The notes below the pieces were generated by a model. That model saw nothing but the letters and a program-made list of their open reading frames with translations. It did no database searches and was not told the DNA's origin. The translations under genes were made by a program, and so were the position numbers. Positions 51,201-59,204 of a DNA stretch of 64,000 bases are shown one piece after another (the first letter of the stretch is position 1; every line of letters begins with the position of its first letter). This DNA is from an uncultured Eubacteriales bacterium (GTDB lineage: Bacteria > Bacillota > Clostridia > Oscillospirales > CAG-382), in assembly GCA_934444645.1 (NCBI GenBank), contig CAKSCV010000012.1, positions 12,089 through 76,088 on the forward strand, written 5' to 3'.

Positions 51201-51760
51201 GCATCGCCCTCATATCCGACAATCGTGCGTTTTGCAAAGGAAGGCAGCTTTGCCGCAAAGCCGAACGAATCGACCGCCTTTACCGAATAGCGCACGTAGG
51301 TCGGTTCGCCGCCCTTTAAGGTATATTCTTCGGCATCGAACGCGAGCGAAAAATCAGCCAAATCCTTGGCGTCTCCGGCCTTGGCGTAAAACAGGGAAAG
51401 CGGCTTTTTGCCTGCGGCGGAGGAAAGGAACACCGTGCCGTCCTTGTAGCTCATCGGCACAAAGGAAAGCGGGACTTTACCGTTTTCGTCGGCACGCACA
51501 TGATTATAGTACAACACATTGCCGTCCGCAGCGGAAAGCACGGGCGTATCTTTGTCGGTATACGTTCCGGCAAGCATGAACACAAGATAGGAGGCGTGCG
51601 GTTCGCCCTCCGCATAGGTGTAGTTATAGGCACCGGTAACGCTGTCCGGGAACAGCTCCGGCAAGGGAGACTCATCCGCCGCGGCACAGCCCGCAGCAAA
51701 AACGCCGATGAGAAGTACCGCAAGCAAAACAAGACGAAACGGCTTATGTATGGCTTTCAT
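48281..51760 (-). CDS. Large SLH-anchored surface protein with Ig-like and cohesin-like domains
   Basis: A 1159-residue exported protein. Order: signal peptide ending FAAGCAAA (possible lipobox Cys 24); an N-terminal region of about 420 residues without clear family; two Big_2 Ig-like domains (about 450-640; SDNEEVATVDASGTVKALG, SDNPKVARVDAESGTLLAL); a cohesin-like domain (about 645-765; MRMTVTYDPAVFTLKNA); an InlB/Flg_new-like repeat (about 770-820; GWYVGNRLVYTGLQYTF); a Gly/Ser tract (about 823-853); a chitobiase C-terminal-like domain (about 857-932; AVIYYTLDGTTPTGASLRY); a Pro/Asp/Glu linker; and SLH repeats (about 987-1157; GYEDGTFGGSREITRAEMVK). It should be held on secondary cell-wall polymer. 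GGAGG lies 11 bases before ATG 51760. Confidence 0.9.
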   Translation of the reverse strand: MKAIHKPFRLVLLAVLLIGVFAAGCAAADESPLPELFPDSVTGAYNYTYAEGEPHASYLVFMLAGTYTDKDTPVLSAADGNVLYYNHVRADENGKVPLSFVPMSYKDGTVFLSSAAGKKPLSLFYAKAGDAKDLADFSLAFDAEEYTLKGGEPTYVRYSVKAVDSFGFAAKLPSFAKRTIVGYEGDAIEILASGNAIALSPSLEEGVYTFSIACGDIVRTADIKVKHASSVPTSMEVTVDGTAYSSYYIVAKTDTDTTVFDPESLRIQAKTFDQYGDVIEDSYTYSYVQLYGGIVGKPQQLVGNASVMDFSPPDVPGLSEDLQYTLTVTSSYTDPKSDRKQPFSKSFDITVKGGSAYTGTAEKLFATYLKAKADIDKLDNGDILIADSSVNVPQGKMWCTQATADKFRAAFNEAEALLIKHKTEPQSDDRLSAQDTALTRAITQFKTYNGSYAVIQNITFKNPTQVLPLGDSQAFTATCTPARPSEKVLYTSDNEEVATVDASGTVKALGVGTAVITASNTDGSITASYELTVYRPITSISFEQSKLTLVSGEKTTLACKVVPADHGDTLTFTSDNPKVARVDAESGTLLALSEGSATIYVTTSGRPKADMTVNVVVPSFSGTSGIRLKRQSEFALTYTLGNACHFSEMRMTVTYDPAVFTLKNAACTAYEDSFLGTDTQTAGKAVSSWKFETPLQASSLSELLVCTFTVAEDAAFGKYPITAVLEAQTENGSSILIDNFEWKTETTVGETSTYTVKTEVSGSGTVSEGGAYEYGESVTLVATPNSNYTLSGWYVGNRLVYTGLQYTFTVTEDVTLVAKFAKKTPSGGGGGGGGGGGSTGGGSTGGGVTKLEQVKPVFCDTPSGEIKPGTKVTLRCSTVGAVIYYTLDGTTPTGASLRYEAPIEITQNGTQIRAVAIRNGMTNSEISAFNFRFPTEETKDPEPTPDKDPEPTPVKDPDPNAVIAMKANAAQIKYLIPTSSYIRPNDPASRYEVVDMLDKLFDITGTTAGNRFADVSENHKQAVELFAAAGVINGYEDGTFGGSREITRAEMVKLLSVLLGLDKTAVEGETNVTLSDISGHWAESFIRKFVAKGYILGYPEGDFRPDKAVSRAEAVTIINRVTGLAKASGLPQRFRDLPGDFWAYDEIMNAVTDEASPNA

Positions 51761-51818
51761 AGCACGAGTAACCTCCGATAAGGAAAAATCAGAATTCTGT
51801 CGATAATATAACAGTTTC

Positions 51819-51847
51819 AGTATACCACAAAGTGTTTGTTCTGTCAA
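51819..51847 (-). promoter_or_regulatory. Promoter of the large SLH protein gene
   Basis: On the - strand TTGACA (51847-51842), 17 bases, TATACT (51824-51819), about 58 bases before the start codon. Confidence 0.82.
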
Positions 51848-51939
51848 ATCTTTTTTCTGCATTTTCGCCGTGTTTTCCGTTTTTGGAACACCGGCAAAAA
51901 ATACCGTTATCGAAAAGCAAAAAATGTTTGCAAAAAGGC

Positions 51940-51968
51940 TGTACAAATCCGAAAAAATCCTGTATAAT
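51940..51968 (+). promoter_or_regulatory. Promoter of the CAP-domain protein gene
   Basis: TGTACA (51940-51945), 17 bases, TATAAT (51963-51968), about 72 bases before ATG 52040. Confidence 0.6.
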
Positions 51969-52039
51969 AAAAGACGTAAAAATCCCGGCAAAGTTCCGCT
52001 TCTTTTGCCGGAGGATTCTCGGGAAAGGATATACGATCC

Positions 52040-53353
52040 ATGAAAGCTTTATCGCACCTGCAAAAAAGGCGTTTTTCATCAGCTCTCCGCGGAGCTGCCG
52101 CGGCACTGTTTTTGGCAGCTTCGGCTGTTTCGGCCGGCTTGACAATGTTTTGTGTGTCTGCCGGTGCGGCAGACACCTCCTTGCCGTTTGTGCCGAATGC
52201 GGCCTCTTATGCGGCTCCCGCCGTGCAGTCCGTCCGCGTGAAAATCAACGGAATCTCGCCGTCCTTTGCCTATGCGCCGTTCATTTCGGGCGACTATACC
52301 TTCATTCCGCTTCGTGCGGTCATGGAACACCTCGGCGCTGCGGTCGAATGGATCGAAAGCACCCAGAGCATTGTCATCACCTCTGCCGGGAAGACCATCT
52401 CCATGACAGTCAATTCGGACGAAATGACCGTGAACGGCGTCAAAAAGACACTGCCTGCCAAAGTGCTTCTTATAGGCGATGTGACGTATGTGCCGTTGCG
52501 TGCCGTTTCCGAATCGCTCGGTGCCGTGGTCGGCTGGGACGGCAGCACACAGACGGTCGGCATTTATACAAACGAAAAGACACATTCCCTCTCGCTTGGC
52601 ATAAGCAAGGTCACCATCGGGCAAACACTCGATTCGTTCACCTTTTCACACGGTCTGCCGACCTATTCGGTTTCGGGCGAAAACGGCCTTATGTGGCACG
52701 TGTATGCCAATCCGTCGGCATTTTTGACGGTCGCCTCGGACGGCGGCATTGTGTGCGCCTACTACACCAACACACCCGGCTTTTCCACCTCGGAGGGCCT
52801 GCAATACGGCTCTGCCGCGCCGGACGACGGACGGCAATATGAGTATGCGCACATGGGAAACATCAACATTCATAAGTATTACGACACGATCGAAAAGAAG
52901 CTGTGCGCCGTGTATGTCGCCGCCGACGGCTATTACAATCTGCACGACATCAACATTTCGCTCGCCGGACAGGCGCGTATCGGGCTTGACGTTCTCAACG
53001 CCTTCCGCGCCGCCAACCACCTGTCCGCGCTCACCTGGGACGAAGCCGCCGCCAACTGCTCCACCGACCACGCCGCCTATATGGCGGATATCGGCGAGCT
53101 GACGCACACCGGTCCCGGCGGCGAAAACGCCATCGAGCGGTATCAGGCGTATAATCCTTCTTTCCGGTGGAAAGCCTGGGGCGAAAATATCTGTGCCGGC
53201 GCCAAAAACATCTTCACCTGTATGAACGGCTGGCGCAATTCCCGTCAGCACCGCACGCTGATGCTTTCCGACAAGCTGTACGCCGGCATCGGCATGGTCT
53301 ATAAACCGCACGGCGCCTATTCATACAGCGCAGCCATGCTGCTTTTGAAATGA
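52040..53353 (+). CDS. Secreted protein: copper-amine-oxidase-N-like domains plus CAP domain
   Basis: A 437-residue exported protein. Signal peptide (about 1-44, ending SAGAADT). Two stalk repeats of the copper amine oxidase N type (about 64-175; YTFIPLRAVMEHLGAAVEW, VTYVPLRAVSESLGAVVGWD), a CAP-associated domain (about 185-290; SKVTIGQTLDSFTFSHGLPT), and a C-terminal CAP/SCP domain (about 310-437; DVLNAFRAANHLSALTWDEA, TDHAAYMADIGELTHTGPGG, WRNSRQHRTLML). CAP domains of bacteria are secreted and of unclear activity; here the His/Glu site is only partly identifiable. AGGATA precedes the start; it is divergent from the SLH protein gene. Confidence 0.9.
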   Translation: MKALSHLQKRRFSSALRGAAAALFLAASAVSAGLTMFCVSAGAADTSLPFVPNAASYAAPAVQSVRVKINGISPSFAYAPFISGDYTFIPLRAVMEHLGAAVEWIESTQSIVITSAGKTISMTVNSDEMTVNGVKKTLPAKVLLIGDVTYVPLRAVSESLGAVVGWDGSTQTVGIYTNEKTHSLSLGISKVTIGQTLDSFTFSHGLPTYSVSGENGLMWHVYANPSAFLTVASDGGIVCAYYTNTPGFSTSEGLQYGSAAPDDGRQYEYAHMGNINIHKYYDTIEKKLCAVYVAADGYYNLHDINISLAGQARIGLDVLNAFRAANHLSALTWDEAAANCSTDHAAYMADIGELTHTGPGGENAIERYQAYNPSFRWKAWGENICAGAKNIFTCMNGWRNSRQHRTLMLSDKLYAGIGMVYKPHGAYSYSAAMLLLK

Positions 53354-53424
53354 TATCCGGTAATTCTGCTAACCTTTCGAATTTTGACAATTTCTGAAAA
53401 AATCACTTTGGAGGACACTTTACC

Positions 53425-54036
53425 ATGACAGAACACGAAAAAATCTTTGCCGGAAAAATGTTCAATGCGCGCGGCGCGGAATTAAAAGCCGTCAAGCATA
53501 AAGCGCACAATCTGTGCGTGGAATACAATATGCTCACAGAGGACAATCCGCGCCGCACGGAAATCATCCATGAAATGCTCGGCGCACACGGCGAAAACGT
53601 GAGTTTTCAAGGGCCGGTGCAGTTCAACTACGGAATGCATACCAAAGTCGGCTCGAATTTCTTCGCCAATTATAACTTCATCGTCCAGGATGACGGCGGC
53701 GTCACCATCGGCGACAACTTTATGGCAGGTCCGAATGTCACGCTCTCCACGCCGCTGCATCCGCTTTCGGGCAGACAGCGTGCCGGTATGGTCAATGAAA
53801 AGGGCGAGACCTTTATCCCGTGCTATGCAAAGCCCATCACCATCGGCAACGACGTGTGGCTGTGTGCCGGTGTGGTGGTCTGTGCCGGTGTCACCATCGG
53901 CGACGGCGCAGTCATTGGTGCCGGCAGTGTCGTGACGCACGACATTCCGGCCGGGGTGCTTGCCTATGGCGTGCCCTGCCGCGTGATCCGCGAGATCACA
54001 AAAGAGGATGAAAAAGCCATGGAGGCTTTGATTTAA
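53425..54036 (+). CDS. Sugar O-acetyltransferase, maltose acetyltransferase-like
   Basis: A 203-residue left-handed beta-helix enzyme that moves acetyl from acetyl-CoA to a sugar hydroxyl. Landmarks: EYNMLTEDNPRRTEIIHEML (maltose-acetyltransferase N-terminal part), hexapeptide repeats VTIGDNFMAGPNVTLSTPLH with the catalytic His, PITIGNDVWLCAGVVVCAGV and VIGAGSVVTHDIPAGVLAYG. GGAGG precedes ATG 53425. It is 71 bases after the CAP gene and has a terminator. Confidence 0.93.
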   Translation: MTEHEKIFAGKMFNARGAELKAVKHKAHNLCVEYNMLTEDNPRRTEIIHEMLGAHGENVSFQGPVQFNYGMHTKVGSNFFANYNFIVQDDGGVTIGDNFMAGPNVTLSTPLHPLSGRQRAGMVNEKGETFIPCYAKPITIGNDVWLCAGVVVCAGVTIGDGAVIGAGSVVTHDIPAGVLAYGVPCRVIREITKEDEKAMEALI

Positions 54037-54055
54037 GCTTTACCGCAAAACATAT

Positions 54056-54096
54056 ACGTCCTGCCGCAACCATTTTACGGCAGGACGTGTTTTTAT
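54056..54096. terminator. Terminator between convergent acetyltransferase and TepA-like genes
   Basis: ACGTCCTGCCG (54056-54066) pairs perfectly with CGGCAGGACGT (54078-54088), 11 bp, then GTTTTTATTT on the + strand. Confidence 0.85.
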
Positions 54097-54899
54097 TTGT
54101 TCTCTTTGTTTCTGTGAGCCGCACGGCACATCTCTTTGAGCGCATCCATCGCTTCGGACAGGCTGCCGACCGCATCGATAAGCCCGATATCCACCGCGCG
54201 AAGTCCGTCGATGACCGTGCCGATATCGGCGGCAAGCTCATCCGTCTCCAGCATCAGACTGCGCAAAACCTGCTCGGAAACGTGCGAGTTTTTCACAATA
54301 AAATCGATGATACGCTCCTGCATCCGCATAAAATACGTGAAGGTCTGCGGTACACCGATGACAAGCCCGTTCATGCGAACCGGATGAATGGTCATGGTCG
54401 CCGACGGCACGATAAACGATTTTTTGGCACATACGGCAAGCGGCACGCCGATCGAATGACCGCCGCCGAGCACAAGCGATACCGTCGGCTTTTTCATGCC
54501 GGATATCAGCTCGGCAATGGCAAGCCCGGCCTCCACATCGCCGCCGACCGTGTTGATGAGCACCAAAAGGCCGTCAATATCCGCGCTTTCCTCCACACCG
54601 ACAAGCTGCGGAAGCACATGCTCGTATTTGGTGGTTTTGGTTTGTCCCGAAAGCAGATAATGCCCTTCGATCTGCCCGGCGATCACCAAAGAATGGATGG
54701 TGACATCGTCTTTTTTGGTGGTAATGCTGCCGCTGTCGGAAATGTTGCCGAATTGCAGCTCCTGCTTTTTAGCTTGGCGGATTTCTTCGTTTTCGTCTTC
54801 CGTCTCGGTTTCCTTTTTGCCGCCGCTGTCGTCCGGCTGTTCGGTGTCGGCGTCGTTTGTGTAGGGATTTTCGGGTAAATGTCTGCCGGTTGTGTTCAT
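54093..54899 (-). CDS. ClpP-like serine protease, TepA/YmfB type
   Basis: A 268-residue protein with the ClpP fold. A polar, acidic N-terminal extension (about 1-55) precedes IHSLVIAGQIEGHYLL, LLVLINTVGGDVEAGLAIA, the nucleophile region VLGGGHSIGVPLAVCAKKS and the catalytic His in SATMTIHPVRMNG. This is the TepA/YmfB pattern (Bacillus translocation-enhancing protein), not the ATPase-dependent ClpP itself. ATG 54899 has AGGAG eight bases upstream; GTG 54905 is less likely. Single gene. Confidence 0.88.
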   Translation of the reverse strand: MNTTGRHLPENPYTNDADTEQPDDSGGKKETETEDENEEIRQAKKQELQFGNISDSGSITTKKDDVTIHSLVIAGQIEGHYLLSGQTKTTKYEHVLPQLVGVEESADIDGLLVLINTVGGDVEAGLAIAELISGMKKPTVSLVLGGGHSIGVPLAVCAKKSFIVPSATMTIHPVRMNGLVIGVPQTFTYFMRMQERIIDFIVKNSHVSEQVLRSLMLETDELAADIGTVIDGLRAVDIGLIDAVGSLSEAMDALKEMCRAAHRNKENK

Positions 54900-54963
54900 A
54901 TGCACCGCTCCTGTTAACTTTTTTCATAGTATTTCCGGGCAGACGGGGAATATACTTGCGAGG

Positions 54964-55105
54964 AAACAATTGAAAATTGAAAGTTGAAAATTAGGGGAAC
55001 GGTTTTCAATTGAAGCTTTGTGCGCTGACAGCAACCACAGCAGCAGCACTCGCCTTCCCTGTGTAAGGGAAGGTGGCACGCGAAGCGTGTCGGAAGGGTT
55101 GTTCT
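54964..55105. repeat. Dispersed repeat, family 2, copy 1
   Basis: About 140 bases, starting AATTGAAAATTGAAAGTTG, with CTTCCCTGTGTAAGGGAAG (a hairpin) and GCACGCGAAGCGTGTC (a second hairpin). A copy in the opposite orientation lies at 59205-59340. It sits upstream of the TepA-like gene. Repeats of this look are frequent in Clostridiales genomes; the mechanism of spread is not known to me. Confidence 0.6.
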
Positions 55106-55133
55106 TACACTACATACAGTTTTGCGGCAAACG

Positions 55134-55162
55134 AAAACGTCCACCTTTCGGCGGACGTTTTT
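55134..55162. terminator. Terminator after the DUF4234/SHOCT gene
   Basis: AAAACGTCC pairs with GGACGTTTT (with ACC/GGC inside and loop TTTC), nine bases beyond the stop of the - strand gene; T-rich on both sides. Confidence 0.7.
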
Positions 55163-55171
55163 CGATGTTTC

Positions 55172-56380
55172 TTATAATCCCAAAATTTGTTTCTTTTTGG
55201 CGTCAAATTCTTCGGGCGTGATAATGCCGTCATCGAGCAGCGATTTCAGCTTGCGAAGCTCATCGGCGGTATCGCCGCCGGCAGTCGGCTGTGCCGGTGC
55301 GGCAGATGTCTGATAGCTCGGCTGCGGCTGATACGACGGCTGCGGCGCAGCTTGGTAGGCCGGCTGCGGCGCGGGCGAAGCGGCATAAGCCGGATAACCT
55401 TTGCCGGCGCAGATTTGATTGAGCTTACTCTGCATGAGAATCGGCGGCACAAAGTCGATAAAGACGGCAAGCACCGTAGAAACGGTGGAAATATCGGAAG
55501 CCACGCCGTTTTGACGGGCAAGCGCATCAATGCGTTTTGCCGATTGATAGGCCCAATAAATGTAGTAGAACGGAACGAACATACAGAGCAGCAATTTGGT
55601 TGCCGGATTGCGCTTTTGGCCGTCGAAAGCAGCATTTAGGTATTCGGTTGTGCGGTAAATCCAAATGTATTGCCAAATGCCGAAGGTGAAAAGGAGCAAA
55701 AGTACGTGCTTGGTCATGTCGCAGTAGCCGTCAAAGAGAGTGAGGGGCTTGGACTCTTCAGTAACAGGTGAAGAGTCGATGCAGGCTTTGCCAAAGCAGG
55801 CGACAAAGGCGGGAGAGATAAAATACTGCAGATTTACCAAAATATGTTGCCAATAATTTTGCAAATAATATGGCAAATCTCGTAATATTGTGGCAATAAG
55901 AGGCAAGTCGAGCAAAAGAGAAATAATCGAGAGCACAAGCGTGACAATCCAAAGTGCCTTTGCCGTATTTGGATTTTTTCGGGAAGTCAAAGAAATAAGA
56001 GGTAAAAGCAAGAATTCGACTAATATTAACAATTCGACGAATAAATCGGAATAGGGCCAATCTTGCATTTCAGAAATGTAAGAAACTTGAGATATTAGTA
56101 GGAACAAGAACGGCAAAACGGCTAAAACAGTGGTGATTGTATCGTTGTTTCGGCGAACAATACAAAGTATACCAAAAATGAGAAAAGATATGTAATTTAA
56201 AAAAGATGAGAAAGCATAAACTTTGGTATTAATGTCAGTATAAGTATTAAAAATAGCATCAAGGTAGTTTGAGCCATACATAATGAGTGGCAAAATCGCA
56301 TAAAGCACAGCCAAAACACCACTCGCGATAAACAGCTTTTTACTTTTGTCAATTTTACCGGTTGGTATCGATTGCGTCAT
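55172..56380 (-). CDS. DUF4234 membrane protein with C-terminal SHOCT domain
   Basis: A 402-residue membrane protein. Six or more N-terminal helices (residues 12-200), then the DUF4234 region (LLLLFTFGIWQYIWIYRTTE, LLLCMFVPFYYIYWAYQSAK), a flexible Gln/Pro/Tyr-rich stretch (YQAAPQPSYQPQPSYQ) and a C-terminal SHOCT helix pair (LRKLKSLLDDGIITPEEFDA). SHOCT domains mediate oligomer or partner binding. Function unknown. ATG 56380 has GGAGG eight bases upstream. Its middle is more AT-rich than the neighbouring genes. Confidence 0.85.
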   Translation of the reverse strand: MTQSIPTGKIDKSKKLFIASGVLAVLYAILPLIMYGSNYLDAIFNTYTDINTKVYAFSSFLNYISFLIFGILCIVRRNNDTITTVLAVLPFLFLLISQVSYISEMQDWPYSDLFVELLILVEFLLLPLISLTSRKNPNTAKALWIVTLVLSIISLLLDLPLIATILRDLPYYLQNYWQHILVNLQYFISPAFVACFGKACIDSSPVTEESKPLTLFDGYCDMTKHVLLLLFTFGIWQYIWIYRTTEYLNAAFDGQKRNPATKLLLCMFVPFYYIYWAYQSAKRIDALARQNGVASDISTVSTVLAVFIDFVPPILMQSKLNQICAGKGYPAYAASPAPQPAYQAAPQPSYQPQPSYQTSAAPAQPTAGGDTADELRKLKSLLDDGIITPEEFDAKKKQILGL

Positions 56381-56413
56381 ATATAAAACCTCCGTTTGTG
56401 TTTTTGTCATCTC

Positions 56414-56442
56414 ATTATACAACTTTATGAACGGTTTGTCAA
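56414..56442 (-). promoter_or_regulatory. Consensus promoter of the DUF4234/SHOCT gene
   Basis: On the - strand TTGACA (56442-56437), 17 bases, TATAAT (56419-56414): perfect consensus, 34 bases before the start codon. Confidence 0.9.
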
Positions 56443-56511
56443 TAGTTTTTGGGGAATTTTTGAAAAAGAATGGAAGTTTTGTGCAAAATTAGGGTTTTTG
56501 TGGGCTGTTTT

Positions 56512-57272
56512 GAGGTTTGCATAACCTCGAAGCTTCATGAAAAAGGTTTTAATTGTTGCCGCGGTGCGCTGAGAAAAAGTTTTTCTTTATCGGTTTGCCT
56601 TGTATAAGGTGAAAAAATTTTTCTTTTCTGCCCTCCGCCTCCTATTTCAACGCCCCTTAACCTACTGTTTGCAAAGAATACGGCTATTCTTTTGCTGTTC
56701 GCTCTAATTTTGTGCTGTAAAGCTGGAGCGTCGCACCGATTCAAATCATTGCCGGCGATACCCGGAAAACTTACGGTTTTCGCAAAACCGGTTACCTGAT
56801 GAATGCCGGTCACTTTAACTACAATCATGTATCGACCGGCGATTTGAATCGAGGTCGCAGGACGGAGTCCCGCGTGCTTTTTGGTTACTTTTTGCACGAT
56901 GCAAAAAGTGACAACCCGTTTCCCTTTCCGGGAAGCTTCGAGGTTTCGCAAACCTTGAAGCAGCGCACCGCAGCTGCAGCTTCGCACCGCAACAATTAAA
57001 ACCTTTTTCAGGAAGCTTCGAGGTTTCGCAAACCTCGAAGCAGCGCACTAAAACAACAAATCTGTACAACCCAATTAAATCCTTTTGAAAGAATCGAGGT
57101 TCTGCAAACCTCGATTCAGCACACTAAAACAACAAATCCGCACAAATCCAATAAAATCCTTTGCCGCTTCGCGGCTTTTTACGCCGCCTTCGGCGGCAGA
57201 CCTGTCGAGGCAGCACGCCCTGCGTGCAACAAACTCCCTGCCGGGAGCTTTGAGGTTCTGTGAACCTCAAGC
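56512..57272. repeat. Cluster of REP-like palindromes (GAGGTTT...AAACCTC)
   Basis: At least five palindromes with the same core: 56512-56528, 56935-56961 (one mismatch), 57015-57041 (perfect 12-bp arms GCTTCGAGGTTT), 57091-57117 (arms GAATCGAGGTT) and 57247-57272. Between the third and fourth the spacer AGCACTAAAACAACAAATC type is repeated. A sixth copy is at 63376-63394. The last of the cluster lies two bases beyond a gene stop and may act as its terminator. No protein gene is supported in 56443-57273. Confidence 0.75.
56651..56950. repeat. Dispersed repeat, family 1, copy 1 (about 300 bp)
   Basis: Matches 63380-63690 in inverted orientation over about 300 bases, by eye roughly four bases in five. 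It contains a near-perfect hairpin with arms ACTTTTTGCA and TGCAAAAAGT around 56887-56909. It can be translated as HVSTGDLNRGRRTESRVLFG and YFLHDAKSDNP in both copies, but there is no ribosome binding site and the same words recur because the DNA repeats, so no gene is called. Confidence 0.75.
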
Positions 57273-57273
57273 C

Positions 57274-58146
57274 TCACCGGCAAAGATATCCGGCAAGCTT
57301 TACCGCGCCGCATTTGAAGCATTCGCAAGCCTCCGGCGGCATTTTCCCGGGGAAGCTTACCTCCAATGACATCGGCACGCTTTCGGGCAGCTTTTCCTTG
57401 ACCGCTTCGGCAAAAGCGTCCCAATCGCATATGCCGCCGTGCCCGAAGAACGGAAGACGGTGTTGGTCGCTTCGTCCGTCGTTATCATGCACGTGAAGCG
57501 CTTCGATGACAGCTCCCGCTTCGGCAACGGCATCCGCCGGCTGCACACCGAAAATAAGTCCGTGTCCCGTATCTAAGCACATCCGCAGATGCTCGTCATT
57601 AAACTCCCTGACAAACTGATACACCGACGACGGCGACGCGATCGAATGCGCCGTAAACGGCATATTTTCAAGGCAGATGACCACATCCAACTTTTTGGCT
57701 TCCTCCAACAGCTTGGAATAAAACGCAAAGTTGAGGTCGTGAAACGCCGCGTGATCCGGCTCAGCACCCGTGCCGAACGGCATGATCGGGTGGATGACCA
57801 TGTGCCGTGAGCCGAGAAGCTTGGTTGCATACAGCGATTTGGTCATCTTTTCGAGCCGCTCGGCTCGGTCCTCTTCGGTGGCGTCCTTCGGCGGATGCCG
57901 CCACGGGCCGTGCGTTTGATAGATTTCCACACCGGCTGCCTCCGCCGCCGCACGGTGTTCTTTCATCACACGTTCGAAATCGTCGTCGCTAAGCGAAAAA
58001 AGCGGATTGGTGGTGACCACCAAATGCTCATAGTCCGCCGCTTCATAGCCATGCGCTTTCATTGCCCGAAAACCTGCGGCAACGATCTCACCGTCTAACG
58101 TATTCGACGGAAAATACGCATCGGTTTCAATACAGATTTTTCTCAT
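57274..58146 (-). CDS. Sugar phosphate isomerase/epimerase (xylose-isomerase-like TIM barrel)
   Basis: A 290-residue TIM-barrel protein of the AP endonuclease 2 / xylose isomerase-like superfamily. Metal-ligand landmarks: VEIYQTHGPWRHPP, MVIHPIMPFG, DVVICLENMPF, RMCLDTGHGL, ALHVHDNDGRSDQHRLPFFG and MSLEVSFPGK. The set HxH...E...D...H...E is the metal site of these isomerases. Substrate is unknown. ATG 58146 has AAAGGAG five bases upstream. It follows the deacetylase gene by 41 bases on the same strand, so both may degrade or modify carbohydrates together. Confidence 0.85.
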   Translation of the reverse strand: MRKICIETDAYFPSNTLDGEIVAAGFRAMKAHGYEAADYEHLVVTTNPLFSLSDDDFERVMKEHRAAAEAAGVEIYQTHGPWRHPPKDATEEDRAERLEKMTKSLYATKLLGSRHMVIHPIMPFGTGAEPDHAAFHDLNFAFYSKLLEEAKKLDVVICLENMPFTAHSIASPSSVYQFVREFNDEHLRMCLDTGHGLIFGVQPADAVAEAGAVIEALHVHDNDGRSDQHRLPFFGHGGICDWDAFAEAVKEKLPESVPMSLEVSFPGKMPPEACECFKCGAVKLAGYLCR

Positions 58147-58187
58147 AAAAGCTCCTTTCCGATAAGTCATATCGGCTTTTTACAGTT

Positions 58188-58991
58188 TTACAGAATATTC
58201 TCACCCGGCAAAATTTTGAGCGGTGCGCCGTCGGCTGATACCCAAACCGGCAGACAGCTCGGATTGTAGACGGTTTTGCCGTCCATGCCGACCATTAAGG
58301 CACGCGATGCCATGATATAATCGTAAATTTCGATGTTGGTAGCGTACCAGACATCCTCCTTGCCGGCGGCATAGGCACAGAAATTTTCCATTAACTCCCA
58401 GTTGTTGTCGTTGTTGAATTCATAGCTGTGTCCCCAGACATACATGACCGCGTGATGTGTCCAACGGTTTGCTTGCGCACGCATGGTGTCAAACAGCTTC
58501 TCCATTTCGGGGCGGTGATGACAGGTCGGGTGCCACTTCATGAAATCCTCGGGCAGATTGAAATTGCCGGTCGCAACGGTGGTGCGGCTGTATTGCATAC
58601 CGCCGGCACGGAAAATGCCGATGGTATGGTCGTTGTAATCGCCGTACGGATAGCTCATGCCGCGCACGGTATAGCCGCAAGCCTTTTCAAGCACACGTCT
58701 GTCCTCCAAGATTTCGCTGACAAGCACGGTATCCGGCACGCACGTCGGATGCGGATGTGTAAAGGTGTGGCAGGAAATTTCGTGTCCCTTGTATACGTCT
58801 GCGATCTCGTCAAAATGGACGCATCCGGCTTTGTTATTTGCCAAATTCATGGAATTGAGGTGGAAGGTGCCTTTGATTCCGTTTTTGTTGAAGATTTCGA
58901 CAAGGCGCTTGTCAAAATCACAGCCGTCGTCGTAGCTCATGGTTAAAGCGGTTTTCTTGCCGTCCGGAAAAAGATTGGCTAAAATACGCAT
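58188..58991 (-). CDS. Polysaccharide deacetylase family protein (NodB-like)
   Basis: A 267-residue protein with the CE4 motifs: ALTMSYDDGCDFDKRLV (motif 1, S-Y-D-D), HEISCHTFTHPHPT (motif 2, H-x-x-x-H), GMSYPYGDYNDHTI (motif 3). The second Asp of motif 1 and the His pair would hold zinc. No signal peptide is visible, so it is perhaps cytoplasmic, and the substrate may be a small sugar derivative. ATG 58991 has AAAGGAG eight bases upstream. Confidence 0.87.
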   Translation of the reverse strand: MRILANLFPDGKKTALTMSYDDGCDFDKRLVEIFNKNGIKGTFHLNSMNLANNKAGCVHFDEIADVYKGHEISCHTFTHPHPTCVPDTVLVSEILEDRRVLEKACGYTVRGMSYPYGDYNDHTIGIFRAGGMQYSRTTVATGNFNLPEDFMKWHPTCHHRPEMEKLFDTMRAQANRWTHHAVMYVWGHSYEFNNDNNWELMENFCAYAAGKEDVWYATNIEIYDYIMASRALMVGMDGKTVYNPSCLPVWVSADGAPLKILPGENIL

Positions 58992-59040
58992 AACAAATTC
59001 TCCTTTAATTGTGTAATAAAATGGGTTAAATGCTATAAGT

Positions 59041-59069
59041 ATTATAGTACCGCCGCAAGGGAAAGTCAA
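59041..59069 (-). promoter_or_regulatory. Promoter of the deacetylase-isomerase unit
   Basis: On the - strand TTGACT (59069-59064), 17 bases, TATAAT (59046-59041), 50 bases before the deacetylase start. Confidence 0.85.
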
Positions 59070-59204
59070 TTGTTTTTGGAAAAAAGCACAAAATTGTAAT
59101 ACTTCGTATTGCGTTTTTGTTATTTTGAAGTTCCGTAGTCATACAAAAAACGTTCGGAAACATTTTCATCTCCGAACGTTTTCTTTTTGTTGCAGAAGTC
59201 TGTT

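Noticed and set aside
50342..51319. 325-codon + strand ORF inside the SLH gene
   Set aside because: Shadow of a long real gene on the - strand; arginine-rich and featureless translation.
56512..57272. CRISPR array
   Set aside because: Palindromes are irregularly spaced, spacers are partly repeated and no cas genes are present.
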